DNA of 64,000 nucleotides from Ancylobacter sp. Lp-2 (GTDB taxonomy: Bacteria; Pseudomonadota; Alphaproteobacteria; Rhizobiales; Xanthobacteraceae): assembly GCF_020523795.1 (NCBI RefSeq), contig NZ_JAJALI010000005.1, positions 248,001-312,000 of the forward strand. Direction: 5' to 3'. The notes under the pieces are model-generated. The model was not told the origin of the DNA. It worked only from the letters and a program-made list of their open reading frames with translations, and searched no databases. Shown here one piece after another: positions 42,489-52,146 of the stretch. The translations under genes were made by a program, and so were the position numbers. Position 1 is the stretch's first letter. The number at the start of each line of letters is the position of its first letter.

Positions 42489-42622
42489 GGCCCGTTCCCC
42501 GCTTCGGATGACGGCAAGCCGCACGGCCCGGCGCCGTGCGGCAACACCCCGTCGTCACGCGGCCGGCGCGTCCCGCCCGCCCCATTCCGCTGACTTCTCC
42601 ATCCTTCCGCCCCCCGGACCTC

Positions 42623-43315
42623 ATGCCCCCTGCCCCGCCGACCGGCACCCCGCTGCGCCCGCTGATCTTCGCCACCCTCGCCACGCTCATCGCCGGCTTC
42701 GTCGACGCGGTCGGCTACGCCTATCTCGGCGGGCTGTTCCTCTCCTTCATGAGCGGCAACTCGACGCGGCTCGGCATCAGCCTCGCCTCCGGCCAGCTGA
42801 CCGCGGCGCTGCATGCCGCCATCGTCATCGGCTGCTTCGTGATCGGCGCGCTGGTCGGCACGCTGATCGCCGATGCCAGTGCCCGCTGGAAGCTGGTGCG
42901 GATCCTCGCCGTCGAGGTGCTGCTGTTCGCACTGGCCGCCGTGCTGGCGGAGCGCGACGCCGGCTTCGTCGCGCTGCTGCCGGTCGCCGTCGCCATGGGC
43001 CTGCAGAACGCGGTGCACCAGATCATCGCCGGCGCCGATGTCGGCAAGAGCTTCGTCACCGGCGCGCTGTTCGGCGTCGGCCAGGCGCTGGCGCGGCGGC
43101 TCAACGGACGCGGCGCGCTGACCGAGGCGGCGAGCTACGGCCTGTCCTGGGCAGCCTTCGTCGTCGGCGCGCTGGTCGGCACGCTGATGCTGGTCGGGAC
43201 CGGGATGACGGCGGCGCTGGTGACCGCCGGCCTGCTGCTGGCGGGCCTGGCGGCGCTCGCCTTCGTCTTCAACCGGCATCTGGGGCCGGCAGTGGCGGAA
43301 TTTGGCGGCGACTAG
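42623..43315 (+). CDS. YoaK/DUF1275 family membrane protein
   Basis: A 230-residue inner-membrane protein with six hydrophobic helices. Family marks are IAGFVDAVGYAYLGGLFLSFMSGNSTRLG near the start and VAMGLQNAVHQIIAGADVGKSFVTGALFGVGQALA in the middle. The function is unknown. The start is placed at the methionine before PPAPPTG; in-frame codons upstream to 42536 lack family similarity. Confidence 0.87.
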   Translation: MPPAPPTGTPLRPLIFATLATLIAGFVDAVGYAYLGGLFLSFMSGNSTRLGISLASGQLTAALHAAIVIGCFVIGALVGTLIADASARWKLVRILAVEVLLFALAAVLAERDAGFVALLPVAVAMGLQNAVHQIIAGADVGKSFVTGALFGVGQALARRLNGRGALTEAASYGLSWAAFVVGALVGTLMLVGTGMTAALVTAGLLLAGLAALAFVFNRHLGPAVAEFGGD

Positions 43316-43324
43316 TACGTCGCG

Positions 43325-43678
43325 CTATTCCAGCCCGAGCGCGTCGCGGGCCTTGGCCAGCGCCTGATGGCAGGCGTCGGAATCCTCGCGCTCATCGGCC
43401 TTGCGGGCCTTGTCGAGCTCGGTCTGCGCCAGTTCGGGGGCGATGCCGTCGCCAAGCTCGGCCTCCGCCTGGGCCATGCCGCCGGGCGAGGGATCGTGGC
43501 TCAGCGTCGCGTCCTCGCTCTCCGGCGCGGTTGGGCCGGAAGCGGCGAGGTCGGCGATCAGCCGATCGAGCGCCTCCTGCGCCGCGACGATGTCCTGGGT
43601 GCAGGGGCCGGCCCATGCGGCCGGGGCCGATACCAGCAGCAGGGCGACGGCGAACGGGGCGACGGCTTTCAGGCGCAT
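43325..43678 (-). CDS. Small secreted hypothetical protein
   Basis: A 117-residue protein with a clear Sec signal peptide (MRLKAVAPFAVALLLVSAPAAWA, cleavage near residue 23) and a helical acidic mature part. A Cys close to the N-terminus (GPCTQDI) and another near the C-terminus (DACHQALAKARDALGLE) could form a disulfide. I do not recognise the family. It converges on the DUF1275 gene. Confidence 0.72.
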   Translation of the reverse strand: MRLKAVAPFAVALLLVSAPAAWAGPCTQDIVAAQEALDRLIADLAASGPTAPESEDATLSHDPSPGGMAQAEAELGDGIAPELAQTELDKARKADEREDSDACHQALAKARDALGLE

Positions 43679-43804
43679 GACAGATTTCCCTCGGCACGGC
43701 CGCGAAGAGAATCGGCCCGCCGCGGAGCGCATTCTAGCAAAGTCCGCGGTTAGGTTTCGAGAGGCGAGGTTTCGAGAGACGCATCGCCCGGCTCGCCCGC
43801 CCGC

Positions 43805-44401
43805 TCAGTCGCGGGCGATCAGTTCCCGCTCGCCGCGATGCACCGGCAGCGGCGCGGCGGGACGGCCGGCGGCGCGGCGCTTGAACATGGCCGGCCGACG
43901 GTGCCGCAGCACGCTGCGCCGGCGGCGGCGCAACTGCACCTCGCCGACCACCAGCCGCCCGAGGGTCGGATAGGCGGCGGAAAGCGTGCCGGCGGCGTCG
44001 CTGATGAGCATGGGCAGGCCGAGCAGCGCGCTCCAGAACCGCCATTCCGCCACCACGTCGTCGGCATGCGGCGCGCTGTAGAGCGTCACCGACAGCTCCA
44101 CGTCGTCATGCACCAGCACCACGGCGACGCCCTCGTCCTCGCCGTCGGGATCGAGCAGCGCGATGGCGAGCCCGCGATAGCGGGCATAGTCGACCGCGGC
44201 CCGGAGCGGCAGGTCGCCGAGCCGGCGGCGCAGCAGCACATGGCCCGGATGCAATTCGACCTGCCGGCGGCCGCCCTCGGCGCCCACATCCGGCGTGTCG
44301 AAGACCACCGGCCAGCCGGCATCGCCGGTCGGCCGCACCAGCGACACATAGTCGTAAGATGAAACCGGAGGCCAGACCTCCGTTGCGCTTTGACGCCTCA
44401 T
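43805..44401 (-). CDS. Conserved hypothetical protein, possibly DUF6101
   Basis: A 198-residue cytosolic protein beginning MRRQSATEVWPP. Its central part (RQVELHPGHVLLRRRLGDLPLRAAVDYARYRGLAIALL, VVLVHDDVELSVTLYSAP) resembles the Rhizobiales DUF6101 family as I remember it. A basic cluster VQLRRRRRSVLRHRRP precedes the C-terminus. No catalytic motif, signal peptide or membrane segment is visible. Confidence 0.65.
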   Translation of the reverse strand: MRRQSATEVWPPVSSYDYVSLVRPTGDAGWPVVFDTPDVGAEGGRRQVELHPGHVLLRRRLGDLPLRAAVDYARYRGLAIALLDPDGEDEGVAVVLVHDDVELSVTLYSAPHADDVVAEWRFWSALLGLPMLISDAAGTLSAAYPTLGRLVVGEVQLRRRRRSVLRHRRPAMFKRRAAGRPAAPLPVHRGERELIARD

Positions 44402-44650
44402 GGTTCTCCCCGCCGGTTTTTCGACTTTGCTGTCCCGGTCGTGGGCTGAACCTTAGCGACGCCCCGGTCGCATCCGGCTTAAGGGACATGGTTGACCGTT
44501 TCTTTGCCGCTGGCTTCGCGTTGCATGCTTGACGAAATCTTGCCGGAAAGCCCGCAATCCCGGCCTTTTGCCTGGCTGCCCGCATGGCCCGCGCGCCTGC
44601 CATGCATCGTCGCGCTTGCGTCGGGAGCGGGCTGCGCCTAATTCGCTCTG

Positions 44651-45475
44651 ATGGACCTGTCCCCGCCCCGCTCCCCGAACGCCGCCGTGCCGCCCGCCGA
44701 CGCCGGCGCGGTCGCCGAACAGCTCGCCGCCGTGGTGGTGGAAGCGGGCGGGGTGGCGCGCGCCATGTTCGCCCGCGGCATCACCTCCTGGTCGAAGCAC
44801 AACGATTCCCCGGTCACCGACGCCGACATCGCCGTCGACACGCTGCTCAAGGAGAAGCTCGGCGCCCTCGCCCCGGACTATGGCTGGCTGTCGGAGGAGA
44901 CGGCCGACGTCCCGGAGCGGCTGGAGCGCCGTCGGGTGTGGATCGTCGACCCGATCGACGGTACCCGCGCCTTCATGGCCGGCGGCCCGGACTGGGCGGT
45001 GGCGGCGGCGCTGGTGGAGGATGGCCGGCCGATCGCCGGCGCGCTGTTCGCCCCGGTGACGCAGGAGCTATTCCTGGCGGCGGCGGGACGCGGCGCCACC
45101 CGCAACGGCGCGCCGATCCGCGCCTCCAATGCGCGCGCCGTCGCCGGCGCCCGGGCTGACGGGCCGGCGCAGTGGCTGTCGCGGGTCGACCGGCTCGGCA
45201 CGCTCGCCCGGGTGCCGCGCATCCGCTCGCTCGCGCTGCGCATCGCCCGGGTGGCGACCGGCGAGCTCGACATCGCCATCGCCGGGCCGAACGGCAACGA
45301 CTGGGACCTTGCCGCCGCCGACCTTTTGGTGCACGAAGCAGGTGGCCGGCTGACCGATCTCGACGGCCTCCAGCTGATCTACAACGCCCCCGTGCCCCGG
45401 CACGGCGCTCTGGTGTCCACGGGCACCGGACTGCACCCGTCGGTGACGGATGCGGCGCGCCGGGACGAGGACTGA
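44651..45475 (+). CDS. cysQ: 3'(2'),5'-bisphosphate nucleotidase / inositol monophosphatase family
   Basis: A 274-residue Mg-dependent phosphatase. It has DSPVTDADIAVD, LSEETAD with the metal-binding Glu, VDPIDGTRAFM (100-108) and the C-terminal NDWDLAAADLLVHEAGG. CysQ recycles PAP from sulfate assimilation; an inositol-phosphatase role is the alternative. It begins the plus-strand series cysQ-DUF4170-DUF374-waaA-lpxK, an order I associate with Rhizobiales. Confidence 0.88.
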   Translation: MDLSPPRSPNAAVPPADAGAVAEQLAAVVVEAGGVARAMFARGITSWSKHNDSPVTDADIAVDTLLKEKLGALAPDYGWLSEETADVPERLERRRVWIVDPIDGTRAFMAGGPDWAVAAALVEDGRPIAGALFAPVTQELFLAAAGRGATRNGAPIRASNARAVAGARADGPAQWLSRVDRLGTLARVPRIRSLALRIARVATGELDIAIAGPNGNDWDLAAADLLVHEAGGRLTDLDGLQLIYNAPVPRHGALVSTGTGLHPSVTDAARRDED

Positions 45476-45487
45476 CATAGGAATTCG

Positions 45488-45742
45488 ATGGCAATGGCTG
45501 ACAGTGCGACGGGTCCCCAGCTTCTCCACCTCGTCTTCGGCGGCGAGCTCGACAGCATCGAGGGCGTGACCTTCAAGGATCTCGACAGCCTCGACATCGT
45601 CGGCATCTACCCGAACTATGCCGCCGCCCATGTGGCGTGGAAGGCCAAGGCGCAGCAGACCGTCGACAACGCCCAGATGCGCTATTTCATCGTCCACCTG
45701 CACCGCCTGCTCGATCCGGTCGGCGGCGGCGCGAAGAACTGA
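45488..45742 (+). CDS. DUF4170 protein
   Basis: An 84-residue protein of the alphaproteobacterial DUF4170 family: LHLVFGGELDSIEGVTFKDLDSLDIVGIYPNYAAAHVAWKAKAQQTVDNAQMRYFIVHLHRLLDP. It is probably a small cytosolic alpha/beta protein. It lies 12 bases after cysQ and 16 before the DUF374 gene, and in related genomes keeps this place beside KDO-transfer genes, so a lipid A or KDO link is suspected but unproven. Confidence 0.87.
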   Translation: MAMADSATGPQLLHLVFGGELDSIEGVTFKDLDSLDIVGIYPNYAAAHVAWKAKAQQTVDNAQMRYFIVHLHRLLDPVGGGAKN

Positions 45743-45758
45743 CGGACAACCTCGGTCC

Positions 45759-46565
45759 ATGTGGCGTAAGCTGCGACGCTCGCAGGCGGTCCGCACCCTG
45801 CTCGGGCGCGGAATGGCCTCTTATCTGCGCTTTGTCTGGCGCTCCTCCCGGGTGGTGATGGAGCCGGCGAACCTGCACGAGCTCGCCGACCAGCAATTGC
45901 CGATGATCCTCACCTTCTGGCACGGGCAGCACTTCCTCACCCCGTTCCTGGTGAAGCCGCACCACAAGGCCAAGGTGATGATCTCGCGCTCGCGCGATGC
46001 CGACGTCAACGCCATCGCCGCCGAGGCGCTCGGCATCGGCACGGTGCGCGGCTCCGGCGCGCAGGGCCGCAACTTCCACGAAAAGGGCGGCCTCAACGCC
46101 ACCATGGAGATGATCCGCAACCTCCGGGAAGGCTGCAACGTCGCCATGACCGCCGACGTGCCGAAGATCTCGCGCGTCGCCGGCCTCGGCGTCGTCACCA
46201 TCGCCAAGCATGCCGGCCGGCCGATCTTTCCGGTGGCGATCGCCACCTCCCGCCGCATCCTGGCGAAGAGCTGGGACAAGGCCGCCATCCACCTGCCCTT
46301 CGGCCGCGCCGCCGTGGTCGCCGGCGACGGCGTGTGGGTGCCGGCCGATGCCGATGCCGAGACGCTGGAAGCCGCCCGCCGCGAATTGCAGCGCCAGCTG
46401 GAGGAGATCACCGCCCGCGCCGAGACGCTGGTCGGCCGCCCCTCCACCGCCGGGGCGCCGATCGCCACGGCCAAGCCCGGCGACGTCAAGCCCGGCAAGG
46501 CCGATGGTGCCAAGGCCGATGGTAGCAAGGCCGGTGGCGCCCACACCGGCAAGCTCAATGCCTAG
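45759..46565 (+). CDS. DUF374 lysophospholipid acyltransferase-like protein
   Basis: A 268-residue protein distantly related to the LPLAT acyltransferases. It shows TFWHGQHFLTPF, where the HG pair may be the catalytic motif, SRDADVNAIAAEALGIGTVRGSG, TADVPK and GRPIFPVAIATSRR. The last ~35 residues are a low-complexity tail with repeated KADG/KPG units. It overlaps waaA by 8 bases, and its position suggests acyl modification of lipid A; the substrate is not known to me. Confidence 0.87.
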   Translation: MWRKLRRSQAVRTLLGRGMASYLRFVWRSSRVVMEPANLHELADQQLPMILTFWHGQHFLTPFLVKPHHKAKVMISRSRDADVNAIAAEALGIGTVRGSGAQGRNFHEKGGLNATMEMIRNLREGCNVAMTADVPKISRVAGLGVVTIAKHAGRPIFPVAIATSRRILAKSWDKAAIHLPFGRAAVVAGDGVWVPADADAETLEAARRELQRQLEEITARAETLVGRPSTAGAPIATAKPGDVKPGKADGAKADGSKAGGAHTGKLNA

Positions 46566-47859
46566 AGCCCGGGCAACGCTGCTCATCCATCTCTATCGCC
46601 TCCTTACCTGGCTGGCCTCGCCTTTCGCGCGGCTTTTGCTCGCCGGACGGATCCGGCGCGGCAAGGAAGACCCCGCCCGCCTCGGCGAGCGTTTCGGCCG
46701 CGCCTCGCGCCCGCGTCCCAAGGGGCCGCTGGTCTGGCTGCACGGCGCCAGCGTCGGCGAGATCATCGCCATCATGCCGCTGATGGACCGGCTGCGCGCC
46801 CTCGGCTTCAAGGTGCTGCTCACCTCCGGCACCGTCACCTCGGCGAAGCTGGCCGGGTCGCGGCTGCCGCCGGACATCGTGCACCAGTTCCTGCCGCTGG
46901 ATTCGCCGCTGTTCATGCGCCGCTTCCTCAAGCACTGGCGGCCGGACCTGGTGCTGCTGGTCGAATCCGAATTGTGGCCGAACCTGCTGGTCGAGGTCGG
47001 CCGGCGGCGGGTGCCGCTGGTGCTGGTCAATGCCCGCATGTCCGAGCGCTCCTTCGCGCAATGGAGCCGGCTGCCGAAGAGCGTCGCCGCGCTGCTCGCC
47101 CATGTCGCGCTCTGCCTGCCGCAGGGCCCGCAGGATGCCGAGCGGCTCACCGCGCTCGGCGCTACCCGGGTCAGCGCCATCGGCAATCTGAAATTCGACG
47201 CGCCGCCGCCGCCGGTCGACCTCGCCGCCTTCGACGCGCTGCGCGCCGCCACCATCGGCCGCACCGTCCTGGTCGCCGCGTCCACCCATGCCGGCGAGGA
47301 CGCCGTGGTGGTGGCCGCGCATGGCGAGCTGGTGCGCGAGCTGCCGCAGTTGCTCACCATCATCGCCCCGCGCCATCCCGAGCGCGGCCGCGAGGTGATC
47401 GGCGTCGCCACCGAGGCGGGCTGCCCGGCGGTGCTGCGCTCGGACGGCTATCTGCCGGATCGCGGCACGCAGATCTATGTCGCCGACACCATCGGCGAGC
47501 TCGGCCTGTTCTACCGGCTGGCGCCGGTCGCCCTGCTCGGCGGCTCGCTGATCCGCCACGGCGGACAGAACCCGATCGAGCCGGTGAAGCTCGGCGCCGC
47601 CATCCTGCACGGCCCGCATGTCGCCAATTTCGCCGCGCTGTATGAGCAGCTCGACGCGGCGGGCGGTGCCCTGGCGGTCGCCGACGCCCGTTCGCTGGCG
47701 GCCGGTGCCGCCGCGCTGCTCACCGACGGCGAAGCACGCCGGCGTGTGTCAGCGGCCGCGCAGGCCACCATCGCCACGCTGGGCGGGGCACTGGAGCGGA
47801 CACTGACCGCCCTCGATCCCTATCTGGTGCAGATCCGGCTGGAGCGGCATCCCTCATGA
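46558..47859 (+). CDS. waaA: 3-deoxy-D-manno-octulosonic acid (KDO) transferase
   Basis: It adds KDO residues to lipid IVA at the cytoplasmic face of the inner membrane. The 433-residue GT30-type sequence has an N-terminal membrane anchor (LYRLLTWLASPFARLLLAG), WLHGASVGEIIAIMPL with the catalytic Glu, LVESELWPNLL, LVNARMSERSF, and the donor-site LLGGSLIRHGGQNPIEPVKLGA. Its start overlaps the end of the DUF374 gene, which rules out the longer in-frame extension. Confidence 0.95.
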   Translation: MPRARATLLIHLYRLLTWLASPFARLLLAGRIRRGKEDPARLGERFGRASRPRPKGPLVWLHGASVGEIIAIMPLMDRLRALGFKVLLTSGTVTSAKLAGSRLPPDIVHQFLPLDSPLFMRRFLKHWRPDLVLLVESELWPNLLVEVGRRRVPLVLVNARMSERSFAQWSRLPKSVAALLAHVALCLPQGPQDAERLTALGATRVSAIGNLKFDAPPPPVDLAAFDALRAATIGRTVLVAASTHAGEDAVVVAAHGELVRELPQLLTIIAPRHPERGREVIGVATEAGCPAVLRSDGYLPDRGTQIYVADTIGELGLFYRLAPVALLGGSLIRHGGQNPIEPVKLGAAILHGPHVANFAALYEQLDAAGGALAVADARSLAAGAAALLTDGEARRRVSAAAQATIATLGGALERTLTALDPYLVQIRLERHPS

Positions 47860-47901
47860 CCCGTCCCCTCTCCCTCCCCGCCCGGCGCGAGATCTGAGAC
47901 G

Positions 47902-48912
47902 ATGCGCGCACCCTCCTTCTGGTGGCGACCCGAACGGAGCCTGGCGGCGCATCTTCTCTCGCCTCTCGGCGCCGTGGTCGGCCGCGTCGCCGCCCGCCGC
48001 ATGCGCGAGCCGGGGGTCAGCCTCGGCGTGCCGGTGATCTGCATCGGCAACCCCACCGTCGGCGGCGCCGGCAAGACCCCGACCGCGCTCTATCTCGCCC
48101 GCCGCCTCGCCCGCCGGGGGCATCGCCCGTCGATCCTGACCCGCGGCTATGGCGGGCGCGTCGAAGGGCCGATCCAGGTCGACCCGGTACGGCACCGCGC
48201 CCTCGAGGTCGGCGACGAGCCGCTGCTGCTCGCCGGCGTGGCACCAACCTATGTCGCCCGCGAGCGGCCGCGCGGCCTCGCTTTGGCCGTCGCCGACGGC
48301 GCCGACGTGGTGCTGATGGATGACGGCTTCCAGAACCCCTCGGTGGCGAAGACCCTCTCCATCCTGGTCATCGATGCCGGCGTCGGCGTCGGCAACAGCC
48401 TGTGCGTACCGGCCGGGCCGTTGCGCGCCCCGCTTGCCCCGCAGCTCGCCCGCGCACAGGCGGTGCTGATCATCGGCGAGGGTCAGGCCGCCGACGGCGT
48501 GGCGCGGCTGGCGGAGGAGGCCGGCCTCGCCGTGCTCACCGGGCGGCTGGCGCCCAACGCGGCGGTGATGTCGCGGTTGATCGGCCGGCGGGTGCTCGCC
48601 TTCGCCGGCATCGGCCGGCCGGAGAAGTTCTTCGCCACGCTGCGCGGCCTCGGCGTCGCCTCGGTGGCGACCCTCGCCTTCCCCGATCACCATCCCTTCA
48701 GCGCCCGGGACATCGCCACGCTCGGCGAGCGGGCGGCGGCGGACGATCTGGTGCCGGTGACCACCGAGAAGGACGCGGTGCGCCTCACCGCGACGCCGGA
48801 AGGCCGGGAACTGCTGCGTCACAGCGTCGTGCTGCCGGTGCAGCTGGTGCTGGAGAAGGAGAGCGTCGCGGCGCTCGACCGGCTGGTGGCCGGGCTGTTC
48901 GCCCACGGCTAG
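47902..48912 (+). CDS. lpxK: Tetraacyldisaccharide 4'-kinase
   Basis: The 336-residue enzyme phosphorylates the lipid A disaccharide at the 4' position. It has the unusual P-loop IGNPTVGGAGKTP (48-60), the LMDDGFQNP motif and VTTEKDAVRL near the C-terminus. A first helix near residues 15-30 would anchor it to the membrane. It follows waaA by 42 bases. Its TAG stop uses the first bases of the RIME-like repeat copy B. Confidence 0.95.
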   Translation: MRAPSFWWRPERSLAAHLLSPLGAVVGRVAARRMREPGVSLGVPVICIGNPTVGGAGKTPTALYLARRLARRGHRPSILTRGYGGRVEGPIQVDPVRHRALEVGDEPLLLAGVAPTYVARERPRGLALAVADGADVVLMDDGFQNPSVAKTLSILVIDAGVGVGNSLCVPAGPLRAPLAPQLARAQAVLIIGEGQAADGVARLAEEAGLAVLTGRLAPNAAVMSRLIGRRVLAFAGIGRPEKFFATLRGLGVASVATLAFPDHHPFSARDIATLGERAAADDLVPVTTEKDAVRLTATPEGRELLRHSVVLPVQLVLEKESVAALDRLVAGLFAHG

Positions 48913-49016
48913 AGCATTTTCAAGCGAAGTGGGTACCGGTTCGCGTGAAGAAAATGCGTATCGACAAAGACTTAGAGCAATGCCGATGAACTGGAATTCA
49001 CCGGCATTGCTCTAAG
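48911..49016. repeat. RIME-like intergenic palindromic repeat, copy B
   Basis: A 106-base relative of copy A (8024-8128) with the same two-palindrome plan. The second palindrome has 20-base arms (48971-48990 and 48997-49016) with a single mismatch. Compared with copy A, two of three arm substitutions are matched by compensating changes on the other arm. It lies between the convergent lpxK and DUF2093 genes and supplies the end of the lpxK stop codon. Confidence 0.8.
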
Positions 49017-49052
49017 CACCGCGACGGGCCACCCCACCCGGCGTAAAGGCGA

Positions 49053-49295
49053 TCAGCCCTCGGACGGGGTGCGCATGCGGCCGGGATGCAGCCGGGTCAG
49101 CACCGCCTGCGGGCTGGAATAGGCTTCCTGGAGATCGACGCTCCAGTAGCGCAGCTCGTCGAGCGGGATGGGCTCGCCGGTCACGGCGCAGCGCACGAAG
49201 GTGCCGGGCCGCACCACGCGGAAATCGCCGTCGAGATAGCGCAGCTCGGCCTCGCCGGAGGCGGAAAACCGTTCGAAGCGGTTCATCGTCGTCAT
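49053..49295 (-). CDS. DUF2093 protein
   Basis: An 80-residue protein of the alphaproteobacterial DUF2093 family, with the pattern RFSASGEAELRYLDGDFRVVRPGTFVRCAVTGEPIPLDELRYWSVDLQEAYSSPQAVL. The function is unknown; it may be a small nucleic-acid or protein-binding module. It is regularly found beside lpxK. Two ATGs three codons apart (49295, 49286) are possible starts. Confidence 0.85.
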   Translation of the reverse strand: MTTMNRFERFSASGEAELRYLDGDFRVVRPGTFVRCAVTGEPIPLDELRYWSVDLQEAYSSPQAVLTRLHPGRMRTPSEG

Positions 49296-49444
49296 CGATC
49301 CTGTCTGGCCGCCCTTTCGGACGACAATAGCCAATACCGCCCCGCGCCGACAAGCCGACCGTCGGACCCGGCGAGGTTTCCCGCTTAGTGGCGCATGTTC
49401 GCCCGCGCGTCCACCCGCCGGCGGCCTCATTGGGCGGAACGGCG

Positions 49445-51040
49445 CTAGTCGTCGAACAAGGTGGGTTGCGCCCGCGCGGCCGGCAAGTCCTTCGCCTTGC
49501 CCTTCGGCTCCGCCCTGGCCCTCGGCCCGCGTGCACGCGTCGGCGGCGGATCGGCGAGCGGAGACCCGACCGGCGGGATACCGGGGTTTCCTTCGCCGGC
49601 CACGGCGCCGACATGCCCGTCGGCGAACTCGATGTCGAGCCGCTGCCCGCTGGCGATCGCCGCCGCGCTGCGCAGCGGCTGGCCGTCGGCGTCGCGCACA
49701 AGAGCGAATCCCCGCGCGAGCACCCCGCGATAGGACAGCGCACCCATCAGCTTGCCGATGGCGTCGAGCCGGCGCCCCCGCTCGGCGAGCGCGCGCCGCC
49801 ATGCCGGCCCCAGCCGGGCATGCTGGCCCTCGAAGCGTTCGCGGGCGCGGTGGATGCGCTCGCGATGCGCATTGGCATTCGCGCGCAGCGCGGCGTCGAG
49901 CCGGCCGGCCACCAGAGTGAAGCGCTCGCGCCGGCCCGCCACCAGCTGCACCAGCCGGTGCGGCGACAGCCGCCCCTCGGCGCGGGTAAGCTGCAGACGA
50001 TGCGCCGCCGCATTGGCCTTCAGCGCCCGCGGCAGCCGCCCCGAGGCGAGGTCGAGCCGCTGGCGCGGCACCGCGAGCAGCGTCTCGGCGCTCGGCAGCA
50101 GCCGGGCGAGGCCGCGCAGATCGGCGCGCCGCCGCTCGGCGGCCCGCGCCATCGCCCCGATCAGGCGGGCGCCGCCGGCCTGGATCGCCGCAACCAGTTC
50201 GCCGCGCACCGGCACCGCCATCTCGGCGGCGGCGGTCGGGGTGGGCGCGCGGACATCGGCGGCGAAGTCGATCAGCGTGACGTCGGTCTCGTGGCCGACG
50301 GCGGAAATCAGCGGGATGGCGCTTTCCGCCGCCGCCCGCACCACCGCCTCGTCGGAAAAGCCGAGCAAATCCTCCAGCGAGCCGCCGCCGCGCGCCACGA
50401 TCAGCACGTCCGGGCGCGGGATCGGCCCGCCGGGCTCCAGTGCGTTGAAGCCGCGAATGGCGGCGGCCACCTCCGGCCCGCACGTGTCGCCCTGAACCCG
50501 TACCGGCCACACCAGCACCCGGCGCGGGAAGCGGTCGGACAGCCGGTGCAGGATGTCGCGGATCACCGCGCCCGTGGGCGAGGTGACGACGCCGATGACG
50601 CGCGGCAGGAAGGGCGGGCGGCGCTTGCGCTCGGGCGCGAACAGCCCTTCGGCGGCGAGGCGGCGCTTCCTCTCGTCGAGCATCGCCATGATGGCGCCGG
50701 CGCCGGCATATTCCAGCTGCTCGATGACGATCTGGTAGGACGACTTGCCGGGGAAGGTGGTGATGCGGCCGATGGCGACCACTTCCAGCCCTTCCTCGGG
50801 CTTCAGCCGCAGCCGATTGAAGGTCGGCTTCCACACCACGGCGTCGATGCGGGCGTTGGTGTCCTTCAGGCTGAAATAGGCATGGCCGGAGGAATGCTGA
50901 CCGCGATAGCCGGAGATCTCGCCGCGCACCCGGACATGGCCGAAGGCGTCCTCCACCGTGCGCTTCAGCGCGCCGGAGAGCTCGGAGACCGTCCAGTCCG
51001 GCGCGTTGCCGACGGGCGATTCGGTGAGGAGGTCGGACAT
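49445..51040 (-). CDS. xseA: Exodeoxyribonuclease VII large subunit
   Basis: The 531-residue catalytic subunit of ExoVII, a single-strand-specific exonuclease. It has an OB-fold N-terminus ([29 protein letters not shown]), the catalytic-domain motifs [31 protein letters not shown] and [16 protein letters not shown], a long helical coiled-coil part, and a Pro/Ala/Lys-rich tail ending PTLFDD. The tail is longer than usual. The start at MSDLLTESP is chosen over an in-frame extension to 51166. The small subunit xseB is not in the window. Confidence 0.95.
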   Translation of the reverse strand: MSDLLTESPVGNAPDWTVSELSGALKRTVEDAFGHVRVRGEISGYRGQHSSGHAYFSLKDTNARIDAVVWKPTFNRLRLKPEEGLEVVAIGRITTFPGKSSYQIVIEQLEYAGAGAIMAMLDERKRRLAAEGLFAPERKRRPPFLPRVIGVVTSPTGAVIRDILHRLSDRFPRRVLVWPVRVQGDTCGPEVAAAIRGFNALEPGGPIPRPDVLIVARGGGSLEDLLGFSDEAVVRAAAESAIPLISAVGHETDVTLIDFAADVRAPTPTAAAEMAVPVRGELVAAIQAGGARLIGAMARAAERRRADLRGLARLLPSAETLLAVPRQRLDLASGRLPRALKANAAAHRLQLTRAEGRLSPHRLVQLVAGRRERFTLVAGRLDAALRANANAHRERIHRARERFEGQHARLGPAWRRALAERGRRLDAIGKLMGALSYRGVLARGFALVRDADGQPLRSAAAIASGQRLDIEFADGHVGAVAGEGNPGIPPVGSPLADPPPTRARGPRARAEPKGKAKDLPAARAQPTLFDD

Positions 51041-51164
51041 GGGCCTGTCATAGCCGGTTTCACCGACCGGCGGAAACCTTCCCGGCCGACCGCCCCCCGC
51101 CTTGATCGCCGTCCCCTCAGCCACTAGGTTGCGCGCGATTTTCCGCCAACCGCCGGCACCCGTC

Positions 51165-52103
51165 ATGATCGATCCTGCCCTGCCGCCTCACATGCGACCC
51201 GACAAGTCGTTCCAGGGGCTTATCCTCGCCTTGCACGCCTTCTGGGCGGACAAGGGCTGCGTCGTGCTGCAGCCCTACGACATGGAGGTCGGCGCCGGCA
51301 CCTTCCACCCCGCCACCACCTTGCGGGCGCTGGGGCCGAAGCCGTGGAAGGCCGCCTATGTGCAGCCCTCCCGCCGCCCCAAGGACGGGCGCTATGGCGA
51401 GAACCCCAACCGGCTGCAGCACTATTACCAGTACCAGGTGATCCTGAAGCCTTCGCCGGCCAATCTTCAGGAGCTCTACCTCGCCTCGCTGGAGGCCATC
51501 GGCATCGACCTTCGGCTGCACGATGTGCGCTTCGTCGAGGACGACTGGGAGAGCCCGACGCTCGGCGCCTGGGGCCTCGGCTGGGAGTGCTGGTGCGACG
51601 GCATGGAAGTGTCGCAGTTCACCTATTTCCAGCAGGTGGCCGGCATTGAGTGCGCCCCGGTTTCCGGCGAGCTCACCTATGGGCTCGAGCGCCTCGCCAT
51701 GTACGTGCAGGGGGTCGAGAACGTCTACGACCTCAACTTCAACGGCCGCGAGGGGGACGAGAAGGTCACCTATGGCGACGTGTTCCTGCAAGCCGAGAAA
51801 GAATATTCCCGGCACAATTTCGAGCACGCTGATACCGCCATGCTGCTGGAGCAGTTCCGCATGGCCGAGAGCGCGGCGGCGAAATACCTCGAAGCCGGCT
51901 GGAGCGACGACCGGTCCCGCCACCTGATGGCGCAGCCCGCCTATGACCAGTGCATCAAGGCGAGCCACGTGTTCAACCTGCTCGACGCGCGCGGCGTGAT
52001 CTCCGTCACGGAACGGCAGAGCTACATCCTGCGCGTGCGCGAGCTGGCGAAGGCCTGCGGCGCCGCCTGGCTGGCGACGGAAGCCGGCGGCACCCCCGCC
52101 TAG
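51165..52103 (+). CDS. glyQ: Glycine-tRNA ligase, alpha subunit
   Basis: The 312-residue catalytic alpha subunit of the bacterial alpha2beta2 glycyl-tRNA synthetase. It is nearly collinear with E. coli Gly[61 protein letters not shown] and [12 protein letters not shown]. No strong Shine-Dalgarno site is visible; ATG 51165 or 51192 could start it. The beta subunit follows after an antisense SnoaL-like gene. Confidence 0.96.
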   Translation: MIDPALPPHMRPDKSFQGLILALHAFWADKGCVVLQPYDMEVGAGTFHPATTLRALGPKPWKAAYVQPSRRPKDGRYGENPNRLQHYYQYQVILKPSPANLQELYLASLEAIGIDLRLHDVRFVEDDWESPTLGAWGLGWECWCDGMEVSQFTYFQQVAGIECAPVSGELTYGLERLAMYVQGVENVYDLNFNGREGDEKVTYGDVFLQAEKEYSRHNFEHADTAMLLEQFRMAESAAAKYLEAGWSDDRSRHLMAQPAYDQCIKASHVFNLLDARGVISVTERQSYILRVRELAKACGAAWLATEAGGTPA

Positions 52104-52146
52104 CGCCCGTCGCGGCCCGGCTGCGTGGTCGGATGTGTGTCCCGGG

